From positions 806,001-870,000 of the forward strand of contig NZ_SUPW01000001.1 in the NCBI RefSeq assembly GCF_013337285.1: a stretch of DNA of 64,000 nucleotides, in the 5' to 3' direction. This stretch comes from Agrobacterium tumefaciens (GTDB lineage Bacteria; Pseudomonadota; Alphaproteobacteria; Rhizobiales; Rhizobiaceae). The stretch's first letter is position 1, and each line of letters opens with the position of its first letter. Under the pieces are notes generated by a model. That model saw only the letters and a program-made list of their open reading frames with translations. It was not told the DNA's origin and ran no database searches. Below, piece after piece: positions 1 to 8,798 of this stretch. The translations under genes and the position numbers were made by a program.

Positions 1-27
1 AAATGAAACTATTTGTTCCGGCGTCAT
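1..27 (-). CDS. mnhF: Na+/H+ antiporter subunit F, first 9 codons only
   Basis: Reading leftward, an ATG at 27-25 overlaps the TGA stop of mnhE by the same ATGA arrangement used elsewhere in this operon, and nine codons (M-T-P-E-Q-I-V-S-F) follow before the window ends. MnhF normally follows MnhE in Mnh/Mrp operons and is a small membrane subunit of the multisubunit cation/proton antiporter. The call rests on position and translational coupling, because too little protein is visible to score the family. Confidence 0.55.
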
Positions 28-503
28 TGCTGAAACGCCTCCATGATCTTTTTTTCAAAGCCGTTGCGGATGTCGTTCCTCGCGGCTTCGATATCGCTGC
101 AATCGATGGCGTGGACGTAGAGCGTCTTTCTATCCTCGGATACATCGACCGACAGCGTGCCGGGGGTGAGCGTGATGAGATTGGCGAGCAGCGTGATCTG
201 GAAGTCCGTCGTCACCGTCAACGGATAGGCGAAGATGCCGGGCTGCACGTCGAGCTTCGGCCGCGTCACCAGCACCGCCACCTTCCAGGCCGACAGCGCC
301 AGTTCCTTGAAGAACAGCAGCACGAGCGACAGTATCCGCGTCAGCCGCAGCCAGTGATTGTTGCCCCTGGGCATCTGATGGCGGATAAGCCCGAGCGCCA
401 GTGCCGAGACGATGACGCCGAAGACGATATTCGCCGGCGTGACGCTGCCGGTTATGGCAAGCCAGATGGCGAGGAACATCGACAGGACGATATAGAGGCT
501 CAT
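24..503 (-). CDS. mnhE: Na+/H+ antiporter subunit E (MnhE/MrpE/PhaE)
   Basis: The 159-residue hydrophobic protein opens with membrane segments (MSLYIVLSMFLAIWLAITGS) and ends in a soluble domain containing the family motif NLITLTPGTLSVDV followed by LYVHAIDC. This is the typical MnhE layout and length. MnhE is an accessory inner-membrane subunit of the Mrp-type monovalent cation/proton antiporter used in sodium and alkali tolerance. Its ATG overlaps the mnhD stop by 4 bases and its stop overlaps the presumed mnhF start, so the operon is translationally coupled. Confidence 0.95.
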   Translation of the reverse strand: MSLYIVLSMFLAIWLAITGSVTPANIVFGVIVSALALGLIRHQMPRGNNHWLRLTRILSLVLLFFKELALSAWKVAVLVTRPKLDVQPGIFAYPLTVTTDFQITLLANLITLTPGTLSVDVSEDRKTLYVHAIDCSDIEAARNDIRNGFEKKIMEAFQQ

Positions 504-2074
504 GGTTTGCCTCCCTCGGGAAAGACCGACTGGATATAGGCCTGGGGATCACCCAGCCCCACTGCTGCCTGCTGGCTGAGACTGAGCAGGCTTTCCGGAA
601 ACAGGCCGAAAAATACCACCAGCAAGGTCAGTCCGACCAGCGGTACGACGGAGGGCAGCGCCTGAGAGGGCGGTGCCGGTGATGGCGGCTGGCTTGCCGA
701 CGTCGCCGGGCGCCAGAAACACAAAAGGAAAATCCGTCCGAAGGCGATGGTAGCGATGAAACCTGAAACGAGAATGGCGGCGGCGAGCCACCATGCGCCG
801 ATATCGATCGCCGATTTGACCAGCACCGCCTTCGGCCAGAAGCCGGAAAAAGGCGGCAGGCCGGAACCGGCGAAAAACAGCGCCAGCGCCAGCGCCGAAA
901 ACCATGGGGCCTGCCGGTAAAGGCCACTCAGCGCCGTCAGACTAAAGCCGCCGCCGAGGCGGGCGGCATGGCCGGCGGCAAGATAAAGCGCCGTCATCAG
1001 CACCATGGAATGCAGCGCGTAAAAGATCGCGCCCGACACGCCCGACGGCGTGCCGATGGCGATGCCGGCCATCATGTAGCCGATGCCTGAAATGACGATG
1101 TAACCGAGCATGCGGCGGATGTCGTTCTGGGCGAGTGCGCCCATCGCCCCCAGCACCATGGTCAGGGCCGCCGAGATGGCGATGACGATGCTCAGTTCCT
1201 CACGCTCGACCGGAAACAGCATGACCATGACGCGCAGCAGCGAATAGATGCCGACCTTGGTCAGCAGGCCGCCGAACAGGGCGGACACGACGATGCGTGG
1301 CGTGTGATAGGAGGCGGGCAACCAGAAATTCACCGGAAAGGCCGCCGCCTTCATGGCGAAGGCGAGCGCGAAGAGGCTGGCGAGCGTCATCAGCGGCGCG
1401 GTGCCGCGCAGGACGTTCGCCTTCAGCGCGATATCGGCCATGTTGAGCGTGCCAAAGATGGCATAGAGATAACCGACCGTGATCAGGAACAGCGTGGTGC
1501 CGATAAGGTTCAAGATGGCGTATTTCAACGCCCCGTCGATCTGTTCGCGCGTCGAGCCGAGCACGATGAGACCGAAGGACGAGATCAGCAGCACCTCGAA
1601 CCAGACATAGAGGTTGAACAGATCGCCCGTCAGAAAGGCACCGGTGACACCCGCCATCAGCAGCATCAGGAACGGATAAAAACCGTAGCGCCTGCCGCTG
1701 GCATCGATATCGCCGGCGGCATGGATGGCGCCCGCAAGCGCTACGATGGCAGCAGCAAGCGACAGCAGCGCGCCGGTGAGATCAGCAGTAAAGGCGATAC
1801 CGAAAGGCGGCAGCCAGCGGCCCATCACCATGGTGAACGGGCCTTGCGTCGCGACCTTCCACAAAAGTGCTGCATTGAGCACCACGAGCAGGAAGAGCGC
1901 CGCGATGGCAACGGCGGCATGGTGGCGAATGGCGTGGCGCATCATCATCAGCACCGCGCCCGCGCCGATGCAGAGCGCGACCGGCAGGATGATCACCCAG
2001 TCGGACAGCGGCACGGGCGCCATGACGAGTGCTGCGGAAAGATCGGTAACTGCGGAAGGGGTGGATGAAGCCAT
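500..2074 (-). CDS. mnhD: Na+/H+ antiporter subunit D (MnhD)
   Basis: About 524 residues, almost entirely hydrophobic, homologous to NuoN/NuoM-type proton-channel subunits. Visible motifs include YVWFEVLLISSFGLIVLG, a central KAAAFPVNFWLPASYHTP (the Lys and HxP of the proton pathway) and SGLPPFSGFWPK. MnhD is one of the two ion-translocating subunits of the Mrp antiporter. I chose the ATG at 2074. A TTG at 2098 would overlap the mnhC stop and add eight residues, but neither start has a strong Shine-Dalgarno. The C-terminus couples to mnhE by ATGA. Confidence 0.95.
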   Translation of the reverse strand: MASSTPSAVTDLSAALVMAPVPLSDWVIILPVALCIGAGAVLMMMRHAIRHHAAVAIAALFLLVVLNAALLWKVATQGPFTMVMGRWLPPFGIAFTADLTGALLSLAAAIVALAGAIHAAGDIDASGRRYGFYPFLMLLMAGVTGAFLTGDLFNLYVWFEVLLISSFGLIVLGSTREQIDGALKYAILNLIGTTLFLITVGYLYAIFGTLNMADIALKANVLRGTAPLMTLASLFALAFAMKAAAFPVNFWLPASYHTPRIVVSALFGGLLTKVGIYSLLRVMVMLFPVEREELSIVIAISAALTMVLGAMGALAQNDIRRMLGYIVISGIGYMMAGIAIGTPSGVSGAIFYALHSMVLMTALYLAAGHAARLGGGFSLTALSGLYRQAPWFSALALALFFAGSGLPPFSGFWPKAVLVKSAIDIGAWWLAAAILVSGFIATIAFGRIFLLCFWRPATSASQPPSPAPPSQALPSVVPLVGLTLLVVFFGLFPESLLSLSQQAAVGLGDPQAYIQSVFPEGGKP

Positions 2075-2094
2075 GTGTCTGAAGCCCTGCCCGC

Positions 2095-2472
2095 TCAATA
2101 ACCGAGCGGCGGCATAGGCTCGCCGGCCGGTTCTGCGGTGCGCATTTCGTCCGTGTCGTCGGTCTGCAATTCCTGGAACGCACGCCAGGTCAGCACCAGA
2201 AGGAAACAGAAGAAGGAAAAGGAAATGACGATTGCCGTGAGGATCAGTGCCTGCGGCAGCGGATTGGCAGCACCCGCCGGCAGCGTATCCATGCCGGCCG
2301 GGATGATCGCCGGTACTTCGCGCGTCAGCCTGCCGGCGGTGAACAGCAACAGATTGACCGCATTACCGAGAATGGCGATGCCGAGCAGCATGCGGATGCT
2401 GTGTCGCGACAGCATGAGATAGATCGCCACCGAAAAGAAGATGCCGACGAGAATGGAGAAGACCGCTTCCAT
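2095..2472 (-). CDS. mnhC: Na+/H+ antiporter subunit C (MnhC)
   Basis: A 125-residue NuoK-like protein with three predicted membrane helices (IYLMLSRHSIRMLLGIAILG, then two more) and the conserved GNAVNLLLF segment. It is the MnhC subunit of the Mrp antiporter. Its ATG at 2472 coincides with the last base of the mnhB stop, and mnhD follows directly, as in the standard A-B-C-D-E-F-G order. Confidence 0.95.
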   Translation of the reverse strand: MEAVFSILVGIFFSVAIYLMLSRHSIRMLLGIAILGNAVNLLLFTAGRLTREVPAIIPAGMDTLPAGAANPLPQALILTAIVISFSFFCFLLVLTWRAFQELQTDDTDEMRTAEPAGEPMPPLGY

Positions 2473-2891
2473 CAGTCGCTTTCCCTTTCTTCCAGTGCCA
2501 GCGCAATGGAGGTGATGGCGCCGACCACGACGAGGTAAACGCCGATATCGAAGGACATGACGGTGGAAAGCGGCACCTCGACGCCGAACAGGCTCGGATA
2601 GACCCAGAGCCCGGTCATGAAGGGCACGCCTGCGGCCATCGACACGACACCGGACAACATCGCCATCAGCAACCCTGCTCCGGCGATGGCGAGCGGATGA
2701 AACACGATGGCGCGTCTGACCGCCGCCACACCATAAGCGATGCCATAGATTGCCAGCGCCGAGACCGCGACCAATCCGCCAATGAAACCGCCGCCCGGCT
2801 CGTTATGGCCTCGCAGCAGCACGAAGATGGAAAACAGCACCATGAGGCTGGTGACAACTGGGGCGACGGTGCGCAGGATCAACGTATTCAT
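2472..2891 (-). CDS. mnhB: Na+/H+ antiporter subunit B (MnhB)
   Basis: 139 residues with four predicted membrane helices and the family motif [18 protein letters not shown] near residues 23-40. This identifies the MnhB subunit, related to the C-terminal domain of MnhA. It starts by ATGA overlap with mnhA (2888-2891) and runs straight into mnhC, which places it firmly in the operon. Confidence 0.95.
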   Translation of the reverse strand: MNTLILRTVAPVVTSLMVLFSIFVLLRGHNEPGGGFIGGLVAVSALAIYGIAYGVAAVRRAIVFHPLAIAGAGLLMAMLSGVVSMAAGVPFMTGLWVYPSLFGVEVPLSTVMSFDIGVYLVVVGAITSIALALEERESD

Positions 2892-5257
2892 GCCCGTGCT
2901 CCCGTCTTTTTCGCCGTTTTCGCCGGTCCCTTGACGGCGGCGGCCGGGCGGATGCGGATGAGCGCGAGGATGGCAAGGCCGGTGATCATCACCACCGCGA
3001 TTTCGCCCAGCGTATCCGTACCGCGGAAATCGACGATGATGACGTTCACGACATTGGCGCCGTGGGCGATGACCTTGGAATAGGTATTGTAGAAGTCCGT
3101 CAGGCGGTTGTCGAAGCTCGCCTCCGTCGCCCGCATCAGGAACAGGGCAAAGCCGGTTCCGCAGGCAATGGCGATGGTGCTGTCCAGGAGCTTCTGGCCA
3201 AGCCCGCGATGGTCCGACGGCGACAGGCGAAGCCGCGTCATGACCAGCGTCAGAATGACCACCGACAGCGTCTCGACCATGAACTGCGTAAACGACAGAT
3301 CAGGCGCGCCGAACAGCAGGAAAATGACCGCCACGGCAAAGCCCTGAATGCCAAGCGCGATGATGGCGGTGAGCCGGCTCGATGCCGTCAGCACTGCAAG
3401 AAGCCCCACCACCGCAATGGCGATGAAGGTCAGTTCATGGATCTGCATATCGTGCGGCCAAGAGGGCATCGCCGGAAGTTCGCCGTAAAGAAATAGCGGC
3501 ACAAGCAGCACGGCGGCGATAACGGCGAAGGTGGCGGTGACATAAAATTCCAGCCGGCCGGGCTGAATGAGCCGCGTGACGTGGAAGGAGATTTTCACCA
3601 GAGTGTCGATGAAGACATCGAAACCCCTGTCCGGCCCGGCTCCCAGCGCCTTGAACGTGCGGTCCATCAGGCCGCGGAGCGGGACAAGCTGCGTATAAAG
3701 GACGATACCGAGCGCGACCGTGAGCAGCGAAAGGCCGAGCGGCACGCCGATATGGGGAATGAGCGAGATTTCCACCGGACGCGGCTCACCGGCAATGGCG
3801 CTTGCCATGGGGATGGAGATGTAGAAATGCGCGATGCCGGAAAAGAGAGCGATGGTCAGCCCCTTCAGCGCCAGCAGCGCCGGGCCGAGCCAGAGCAGCA
3901 GCGGCCCCTCATGCGCGTGTTTTGGGGTTTTCACCGGCTTGCCGAGGAAGGGTTTCAGCCCCACCGCAAAGGCGACGGCGAACATCAGCGCATTGCCGAG
4001 AATGGCGATGCCGGTGAACAGCACGGCGCGCGGATTGCCATGCGCCAGCGCGTAATAAATCTCTTCCTTGGCGAGAAAGCCGAAAAACGGCGGCAGGCCG
4101 GCCATGGAAATCGCTGCGGCCAGCGCCGCTGCAAAGGTGATTGGCATGGCCTTGCGCAAGCCGCCAAGCTTCGTGACATCGCGCGTACCGGTCTCGTGGT
4201 CGATGATGCCGGCGACCATGAACAGCGCGCCCTTGAACAGCGAATGCGCCACCAGATAAAGCACCGCGGCTTCAATGGCATGGTCCGAACCGAAGCCGGT
4301 GAGCATCACCAGAAGGCCGAGCGACGAAACGGTGGTATATGCGAGCATCAGCTTCAGATCGGTCTGGCGCACGGCCAGTAGCGCACCGGTGAGCATCGTC
4401 AGCCCGCCGAAGAAGGGCAGCAGAATCTGCCAGGCGGCCGTGTCTCCGAGAACCGGGTTGAGACGCATCAGCAGATAGACGCCGGCCTTCACCATGGTTG
4501 CCGAATGCAGATAGGCCGAAACCGGTGTCGGTGCTTCCATGGCGTTCGGCAGCCAGAAATGGAAGGGAAACTGCGCCGATTTGGTGAAGGCGCCGCCGAG
4601 GACCAGAAGCAGTGCGGCGAGATAAAACGGGCTATCGCGCAATATGTCGCCGCCGCGCACCAGCATCGACAGCTGCGTCATGCCGCTGATGTCCCAGATG
4701 AAGATCAGCCCGGCAAGCAGCAGCAAACCGCCGCCACCCGTCACCACCAGCGCCTGCAGGGCAGCGCGGCGCGAGGCGGCACGCTCGTGATCGAAGCCGA
4801 TCAGCAGGAACGAGGTGATGGAGGTCAGTTCCCAGAAAACGAACAGCATCAGCAGGCTGTCTGAGACCACGACGCCCAGCATCGCCCCCATGAACAGAAG
4901 CAGGAAGGACAGGAAGCGGCCCTGCTGGGGATGGCCCTTCATGTAACCGCCGGCATAAAGCACGATCAGCAGGCCGATACCGGTGATCAGCAGCGCGAAG
5001 GTGAGCGACAGGCCATCAATGAACCAGGAGAAGCTGAGATTGAAGCTCGGCACCCAGGCGTAACCGCCCGTCACCACACCGCCCGCCGCAATGTCAGGCA
5101 GCATCAGCGCGAAATGGACAAAGGCCAGCCCCGGCGCAAGCGCCAGCACCCAAGCGGCATTGTGCCCCAACTTCTTCACCAGCACCGGTGCGGCGAGTGC
5201 TGCCATAAACGGCAGAAACAGCGACAGGAATGTCAGCGGCGTGACATCTGGTGTCAT
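2888..5257 (-). CDS. mnhA: Na+/H+ antiporter subunit A (MnhA)
   Basis: 789 residues, the normal size for the large MnhA subunit, which joins a NuoL-like proton-channel domain to C-terminal MnhB-like helices. Visible NuoL motifs include [17 protein letters not shown], the lysine segment [20 protein letters not shown] and [24 protein letters not shown]. The C-terminal part carries [20 protein letters not shown] and the MnhB-like [20 protein letters not shown]. The start at 5257 has a GGGAG ribosome site that overlaps an unusual short repeat (5269-5306). It is the first gene of the visible operon and forms the ion pathway together with MnhD. Confidence 0.97.
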   Translation of the reverse strand: MTPDVTPLTFLSLFLPFMAALAAPVLVKKLGHNAAWVLALAPGLAFVHFALMLPDIAAGGVVTGGYAWVPSFNLSFSWFIDGLSLTFALLITGIGLLIVLYAGGYMKGHPQQGRFLSFLLLFMGAMLGVVVSDSLLMLFVFWELTSITSFLLIGFDHERAASRRAALQALVVTGGGGLLLLAGLIFIWDISGMTQLSMLVRGGDILRDSPFYLAALLLVLGGAFTKSAQFPFHFWLPNAMEAPTPVSAYLHSATMVKAGVYLLMRLNPVLGDTAAWQILLPFFGGLTMLTGALLAVRQTDLKLMLAYTTVSSLGLLVMLTGFGSDHAIEAAVLYLVAHSLFKGALFMVAGIIDHETGTRDVTKLGGLRKAMPITFAAALAAAISMAGLPPFFGFLAKEEIYYALAHGNPRAVLFTGIAILGNALMFAVAFAVGLKPFLGKPVKTPKHAHEGPLLLWLGPALLALKGLTIALFSGIAHFYISIPMASAIAGEPRPVEISLIPHIGVPLGLSLLTVALGIVLYTQLVPLRGLMDRTFKALGAGPDRGFDVFIDTLVKISFHVTRLIQPGRLEFYVTATFAVIAAVLLVPLFLYGELPAMPSWPHDMQIHELTFIAIAVVGLLAVLTASSRLTAIIALGIQGFAVAVIFLLFGAPDLSFTQFMVETLSVVILTLVMTRLRLSPSDHRGLGQKLLDSTIAIACGTGFALFLMRATEASFDNRLTDFYNTYSKVIAHGANVVNVIIVDFRGTDTLGEIAVVMITGLAILALIRIRPAAAVKGPAKTAKKTGARA

Positions 5258-5268
5258 TCACATCTCCC

Positions 5269-5306
5269 GGGGTGTCCCCCACACATCTGCCTGGGGTGTC
5301 CCCCAC
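5269..5306. repeat. Two 14-bp direct copies upstream of mnhA
   Basis: GGGGTGTCCCCCAC occurs at 5269-5282 and 5293-5306, a 24-bp period. Each unit is nearly self-complementary (GGGG-TGT-CCCC). The inner copy touches the ribosome-binding region of mnhA, so pairing could influence mnhA translation. That role is inference. Confidence 0.6.
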
Positions 5307-5397
5307 CCTGCGCGCCAATGACTGGCGTTCTCTTTAAATCGATTTTTTCAGTTAAGGCATAGCTAAAGGCATCTCAACCCAAATCGACACTCCCGGC

Positions 5398-5417
5398 TCA
5401 TAACGAACGCGTTATGA
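5398..5417. promoter_or_regulatory. Dyad between mnhA and msrB
   Basis: TCATAACG-AACG-CGTTATGA is a perfect inverted repeat with 8-bp arms in the divergent region between mnhA (minus) and msrB (plus). It could be an operator for either gene. The binding protein is unknown. Confidence 0.35.
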
Positions 5418-5483
5418 CGGTCTGCCCTCTTTCAATCCGTGGCGGCGATGACTATTTCTGGCAGGAACAGAAAGGATCATTCC

Positions 5484-5891
5484 ATGAGCGATCTGACGCC
5501 CCCCAAAGTCAACAAGAGCGATGCCGACTGGCGTGAACAACTGACGCCGGAGCAATATCACATTCTGCGCGAGCACGGCACGGAGCGCCCTTTCACCGGT
5601 CCCTATTGGAACTCGACCGAAAAAGGCCTCTACCGCTGCGCCGCCTGTGACGAACCGCTGTTTCTCTCCGACACCAAGTTCGATGCCGGCTGCGGCTGGC
5701 CGAGCTATTTCGAGCCGATCAAACCCGACGCGGTGACGGAACTGCGCGACGCCAGCCACGGCATGGTGCGTACCGAAATCCGCTGCACCAATTGCGGCGG
5801 CCACCTCGGCCACGTTTTTCCGGACGGGCCGAAGCCGACCGGCCTCCGTTACTGCATCAACGGCCATTCGATGGTGTTCGAGCCGGTTTGA
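5484..5891 (+). CDS. msrB: Peptide-methionine (R)-S-oxide reductase MsrB
   Basis: 135 residues. MsrB reduces methionine-R-sulfoxide in oxidised proteins. The two zinc CxxC pairs are visible (CAACDEPLF and [13 protein letters not shown]), as are the substrate-pocket motif [10 protein letters not shown] and the catalytic cysteine in RYCINGHSM. The ATG at 5484 is preferred over an upstream in-frame ATG at 5439 because AAAGGA at 5471-5476 is correctly spaced and family members begin here. It is a single-gene unit divergent from mnhA and fits the oxidative-stress theme of the window (ohr, sodB). Confidence 0.95.
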   Translation: MSDLTPPKVNKSDADWREQLTPEQYHILREHGTERPFTGPYWNSTEKGLYRCAACDEPLFLSDTKFDAGCGWPSYFEPIKPDAVTELRDASHGMVRTEIRCTNCGGHLGHVFPDGPKPTGLRYCINGHSMVFEPV

Positions 5892-5946
5892 GGGGCTGAG
5901 AGTCTCTCACTCGACCGTATGTGGATCAAAACGGTGCCGCTTGTTT

Positions 5947-6064
5947 CTTCTCCCCGAGGGGGAGAAGGTGGCCCGAAGGGTCGGATGAGGGGGTAGCGTT
6001 GCCGGAATTCGGAGAGCTTGCCCCCTCATCCCGCTGCCGCGGACTTCTCCCCGGCGGGGAGAAG
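5947..6064. repeat. Interspersed palindromic element, family 1 (copy 1)
   Basis: A 118-bp element bounded at both ends by short hairpins of the form CTTCTCCCC...GGGGAGAAG, with GGGTCGGATGAGGG and CCCCCTCATCCCG inside. The same element recurs at 7572-7689, 12446-12566 and 53539-53656. It resembles the Rhizobium-specific intergenic mosaic elements (RIME). This copy lies between convergent msrB and a GNAT gene, where it could act as a bidirectional terminator or transcript stabiliser. Confidence 0.85.
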
Positions 6065-6099
6065 AACAACGCGGCACCCGCTCGATATACAGGTGGCCT

Positions 6100-6606
6100 T
6101 CAGCTTTCAGCTGAGAGCTTCAGCTCCATACACGTCAAATCCAGCCAGCGGCCGAACTTGGCGCCGACTTCCGAAAACCTTCCGACAACCTTAAAACCGA
6201 GGCTTTCGTGCAGGCGGATGGAAGCGGTGTTTTCCGCTTCGATGGCGGCGATCAGCACATGCACGTCATTGCCGGAAGCGTGGTCGATCAGCGCCTGCAT
6301 CAGCCGCTTGCCGATGCCGTGGCCGCGCGCGTCCTTGTGCACATAGACCGAATGTTCGCGGGTGTGGCGGTAACCGTCGAAGGCGCGCCAGTCGCCATAG
6401 GATGCGTAGCCGGCAACCTTGCCGTCAAGGATGGCGACGATGACCGGAAAGCCCCGCGCCTTGCGCGCAGCGAACCACTCCTTGCGATTTTCCAGATCGA
6501 CCAGCACCTCGTTCCAGATCGCCGTCGTATTGACGACCGCATCATTGTAAATCTCCATGATGCCGGAGAGATCATCCACGGTCGCGTCACGCAGTTCCAC
6601 GGTCAT
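6100..6606 (-). CDS. GNAT N-acetyltransferase, phosphinothricin acetyltransferase-like
   Basis: 168 residues with a single GNAT fold. It begins MTVELRDATVDDLSGIMEIYNDAV, carries the acetyl-CoA loop DARGHGIGKRLMQALIDHA and ends ESLGFKVVGRFSEVGAKFGRWLDL, the signature of the PAT/Bar/MddA subgroup that acetylates small amines such as phosphinothricin or methionine sulfoximine. The exact substrate cannot be read from sequence. AAGGATA sits just before the ATG at 6606. A paralogue of the same subgroup lies at 33512-34054. Confidence 0.88.
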   Translation of the reverse strand: MTVELRDATVDDLSGIMEIYNDAVVNTTAIWNEVLVDLENRKEWFAARKARGFPVIVAILDGKVAGYASYGDWRAFDGYRHTREHSVYVHKDARGHGIGKRLMQALIDHASGNDVHVLIAAIEAENTASIRLHESLGFKVVGRFSEVGAKFGRWLDLTCMELKLSAES

Positions 6607-6728
6607 TATCCTTCGCCCTCGCTCATTGTGGAATACGCGCCGGCATGGTTGCGGTCGCGATCCCCACGAGCCTTAAGCGATGACGCCGCGGCCTGTCCAG
6701 TGTCTGCGGCGTGATAGGGGGAGACTGT

Positions 6729-7397
6729 TCAGGACGCCAGCGGAACAAGGCTGAAAGCGGTGACCACGGCAAAATAATGAATGGCGGCGGCGGTGACGAC
6801 GAAACCGTGCCAGATGGCATTCTGGAAGCGCAGTTTTTCCCAGACATGGAAGATCACGCCAAGCGAATAGATGACGCCGCCGGCGACGATCAGCCAGAGT
6901 GTGACGGGAGCGAGATGCGACGACAGGGGCTCTACCACCATGATGCCGCTCCAGCCCATGGCGAGATAAAGGCCGATGGCCACCCGGTCGTATCGGCCGG
7001 GGAAGACACATTTGAGGAAGATACCACAAAGCGCGGTGAGCCAGATCAACCCCAGCATGGTGGCGATCAGCGGATCGTTGATGCCGCGCATCAGGAAGGG
7101 CGTATAGGTGGCGGCAATCAGGATGAAGATCGCCGAATGATCCAGCCGGCGCAGGAACCATTTTACTCGGGAATGCGGCCAGATATTGTAAGTGAAGGAC
7201 ACGGAAAGACAGGCAACCAGACCGAAACCATAAATCCACGCGGCCGCAATCGCGCTCAGCGTACCCCAGACGGTGGCGTAAAAAATCAGCGCCGTGGCGC
7301 CGACCAGCGCAAAAACAATGCCGACGCCATGGACGATGCCATCTGCGACAATCTCGTGAAAATCATATTTGCGCCCGAACCGCCACAAATCACTCAT
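6729..7397 (-). CDS. Hemolysin III family membrane protein (TrhA/YqfA-like)
   Basis: 222 residues with about seven membrane helices. Family marks are the N-terminal HEIVADGIVHGVG, the HSRVKWFLRRLDHSAIFILIA segment (conserved Arg and Asp-His) and the late FHVWEKL...WHGFVVTAAAIHY histidines. The family is related to PAQR receptors. Some members affect membrane lipid homeostasis, and hemolysis is not established for most. ATG at 7397 gives the usual family N-terminus, and an upstream start near 7427 is less likely. It appears monocistronic. Confidence 0.9.
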   Translation of the reverse strand: MSDLWRFGRKYDFHEIVADGIVHGVGIVFALVGATALIFYATVWGTLSAIAAAWIYGFGLVACLSVSFTYNIWPHSRVKWFLRRLDHSAIFILIAATYTPFLMRGINDPLIATMLGLIWLTALCGIFLKCVFPGRYDRVAIGLYLAMGWSGIMVVEPLSSHLAPVTLWLIVAGGVIYSLGVIFHVWEKLRFQNAIWHGFVVTAAAIHYFAVVTAFSLVPLAS

Positions 7398-7571
7398 AGT
7401 CCATTCCCGTCTGCGTGCTTCCATCAAAGCATGGAGACAATATTAGACAGGAACAAGACAGCAGCCGGTTAACGTCGATCAAATTGCGTTCGAGGCTGTT
7501 GCGAAAGGAGAGGTGCGGGTCGTTCTGCGGCAATAGCAATCGCCGATGGAGCGAGCGGTTGCCGCCTGCTT

Positions 7572-7689
7572 CTTCTCCCCGAGGGGGAGAAGTCCGCGGC
7601 AGCGGGATGAGGGGGCAAGCGTGCGGTTAATCGCTGGCGTTGCCCCCTCATCCGACCCTTCGGGCCACCTTCTCCCCGGCGGGGAGAAG
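7572..7689. repeat. Interspersed palindromic element, family 1 (copy 2)
   Basis: Same architecture as 5947-6064: CTTCTCCCC/GGGGAGAAG hairpins at each end, with GCGGGATGAGGG and CCCCCTCATCCGACC between them. It fills the roughly 330-bp gap between the hemolysin III gene start and the end of the DksA-like gene. I see no gene in that gap. Confidence 0.85.
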
Positions 7690-7727
7690 AAACGCGCGGC
7701 GACCTCGCGGCCCTTTTCAGTTGCGTA

Positions 7728-8048
7728 TCACAAAGCCGCAGCACATTCCTGACAGAACGGCGTATAGGGCACCGCCTTCAAACGGTCCTCCGAAATCGCC
7801 TTGCCGCATTTGACGCAGGTGCCGAAGGTGCCCCTGGTGATGCGGTCGAGCGCTGCGTCGATGGCGCGCAGCTCGTCCTGCCCCACCTGCCCCATCTCAT
7901 CCAGCACCTCGTCATTGTTGCGCTCAGTGGCGCGCTCCTCGTCATCGGGATTACGCGGCTGTTCGAAATCGGCCTCGATGCGGTGCAGGCGGCGATAAAG
8001 CTCACGCTGGCGGTCGCGCAGGATTTTCTCGTAACTCTCGACATTCAT
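7728..8048 (-). CDS. DksA/TraR-type C4 zinc-finger protein
   Basis: 106 residues: an N-terminal helical region rich in Arg and Glu, then a C-terminal zinc finger with Cys78, Cys81, Cys99 and Cys102 (TCVKCGKAI...FCQECA). Short DksA/TraR homologues bind the RNA polymerase secondary channel and modulate promoter response, often with (p)ppGpp. At this length it is a small paralogue, not the canonical DksA of about 150 residues. The start is at 8048 (MNVESYEK); a longer frame to 8090 has no support. It lies 60 bp downstream of the universal stress gene on the same strand and may be co-transcribed with it. Confidence 0.85.
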   Translation of the reverse strand: MNVESYEKILRDRQRELYRRLHRIEADFEQPRNPDDEERATERNNDEVLDEMGQVGQDELRAIDAALDRITRGTFGTCVKCGKAISEDRLKAVPYTPFCQECAAAL

Positions 8049-8108
8049 GGTGTTTTCCTCCAGCCGGTGCGGGCGGCCATTCGCCCGCAACCCTTTTTAT
8101 GGCCGCTC

Positions 8109-8519
8109 TTACCGGTCGATCAGCACCGAACATTTGGCGTGGCGCACCACGCGGTCGGCGGTGGCGCCGATGAAATAATTGCTGAAATCCGGCGTATGCG
8201 ACGCGATGATGATGAGGTCCGCCTTGTGTTGCTCGGCGGCGGCGATGATTTCGCGCGCAGGCGCACCGCTGCGAATTTCCTGACTGCCCTTGAAGCCGCT
8301 CTTCGCCTTGAGGTCCGCAAGCTTCGTCTTGGCATCCTTGATGGCGTTTTCAATAAGATCGACGGGCAGGTCGATCGCCATGTAGCCGGGCAGTTCCTCA
8401 ACCACATTGATGAGGACGATCTCGCCATCGGCGTCCAGCAGCGCCTTGGCCTTTTCAAGGATTTTTTCCCCCTTGTCGGTGGCGCTGAGGTCTACCGGTA
8501 CGATGATCTTCTTGTACAT
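8109..8519 (-). CDS. Universal stress protein (UspA superfamily)
   Basis: 136 residues, one Usp domain, beginning MYKKIIVPVDLSATDKGE and ending SHTPDFSNYFIGATADRVVRHAKCSVLI, which matches the UspF/UspG-like subgroup where a G-A/S-T-A-x-R-V-V-R-H element closes the nucleotide site. AAAGGAG precedes the ATG. An FNR/FixK-type box 79 bp upstream (8598-8611) suggests induction under low oxygen. The DksA-like gene follows on the same strand. Confidence 0.93.
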   Translation of the reverse strand: MYKKIIVPVDLSATDKGEKILEKAKALLDADGEIVLINVVEELPGYMAIDLPVDLIENAIKDAKTKLADLKAKSGFKGSQEIRSGAPAREIIAAAEQHKADLIIIASHTPDFSNYFIGATADRVVRHAKCSVLIDR

Positions 8520-8597
8520 GGCTGTCTCCTTTGGCTTATTCCGCCGTTTCGCGTGTCGTGCTCAAGCTCATATTTCCCTGCCATCGCTTGGTCCGCC

Positions 8598-8611
8598 TTG
8601 ATCGAAGTCAA
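8598..8611 (-). promoter_or_regulatory. FNR/FixK-type anaerobox upstream of the usp gene
   Basis: TTGATCGAAGTCAA matches the TTGAT-N4-ATCAA consensus at nine of ten fixed positions, and the dyad extends to GCCTTGA/TCAAGGC (8595-8614). It is centred about 85 bp upstream of the universal stress ATG. CRP/FNR-family activation is inferred from this match. Confidence 0.45.
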
Positions 8612-8798
8612 GGCTGTGCCGGTCTAGCAACAGGGCTTTGTCAACAAATAGTGAACGGTCAATCGCCATAAGGCGATCTTTGCTGAACGACAAAATCCGC
8701 CCATATTCACCACAGACAAACGCCGCAAAGCGGCGTCGGCCAATGCCGGTGACCGCCGATCCGCTTTCCGGCGCGTCATATTCAATATGGAGATTATG

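Noticed and set aside
8658..8746. Two small hairpins (ATCGCC/GGCGAT and ACGCCGC/GCGGCGT) between usp and VOC genes, considered as a small RNA
   Set aside because: Neither is at the end of a recognisable transcript and there is no paired promoter; evidence is too thin to list as a feature.
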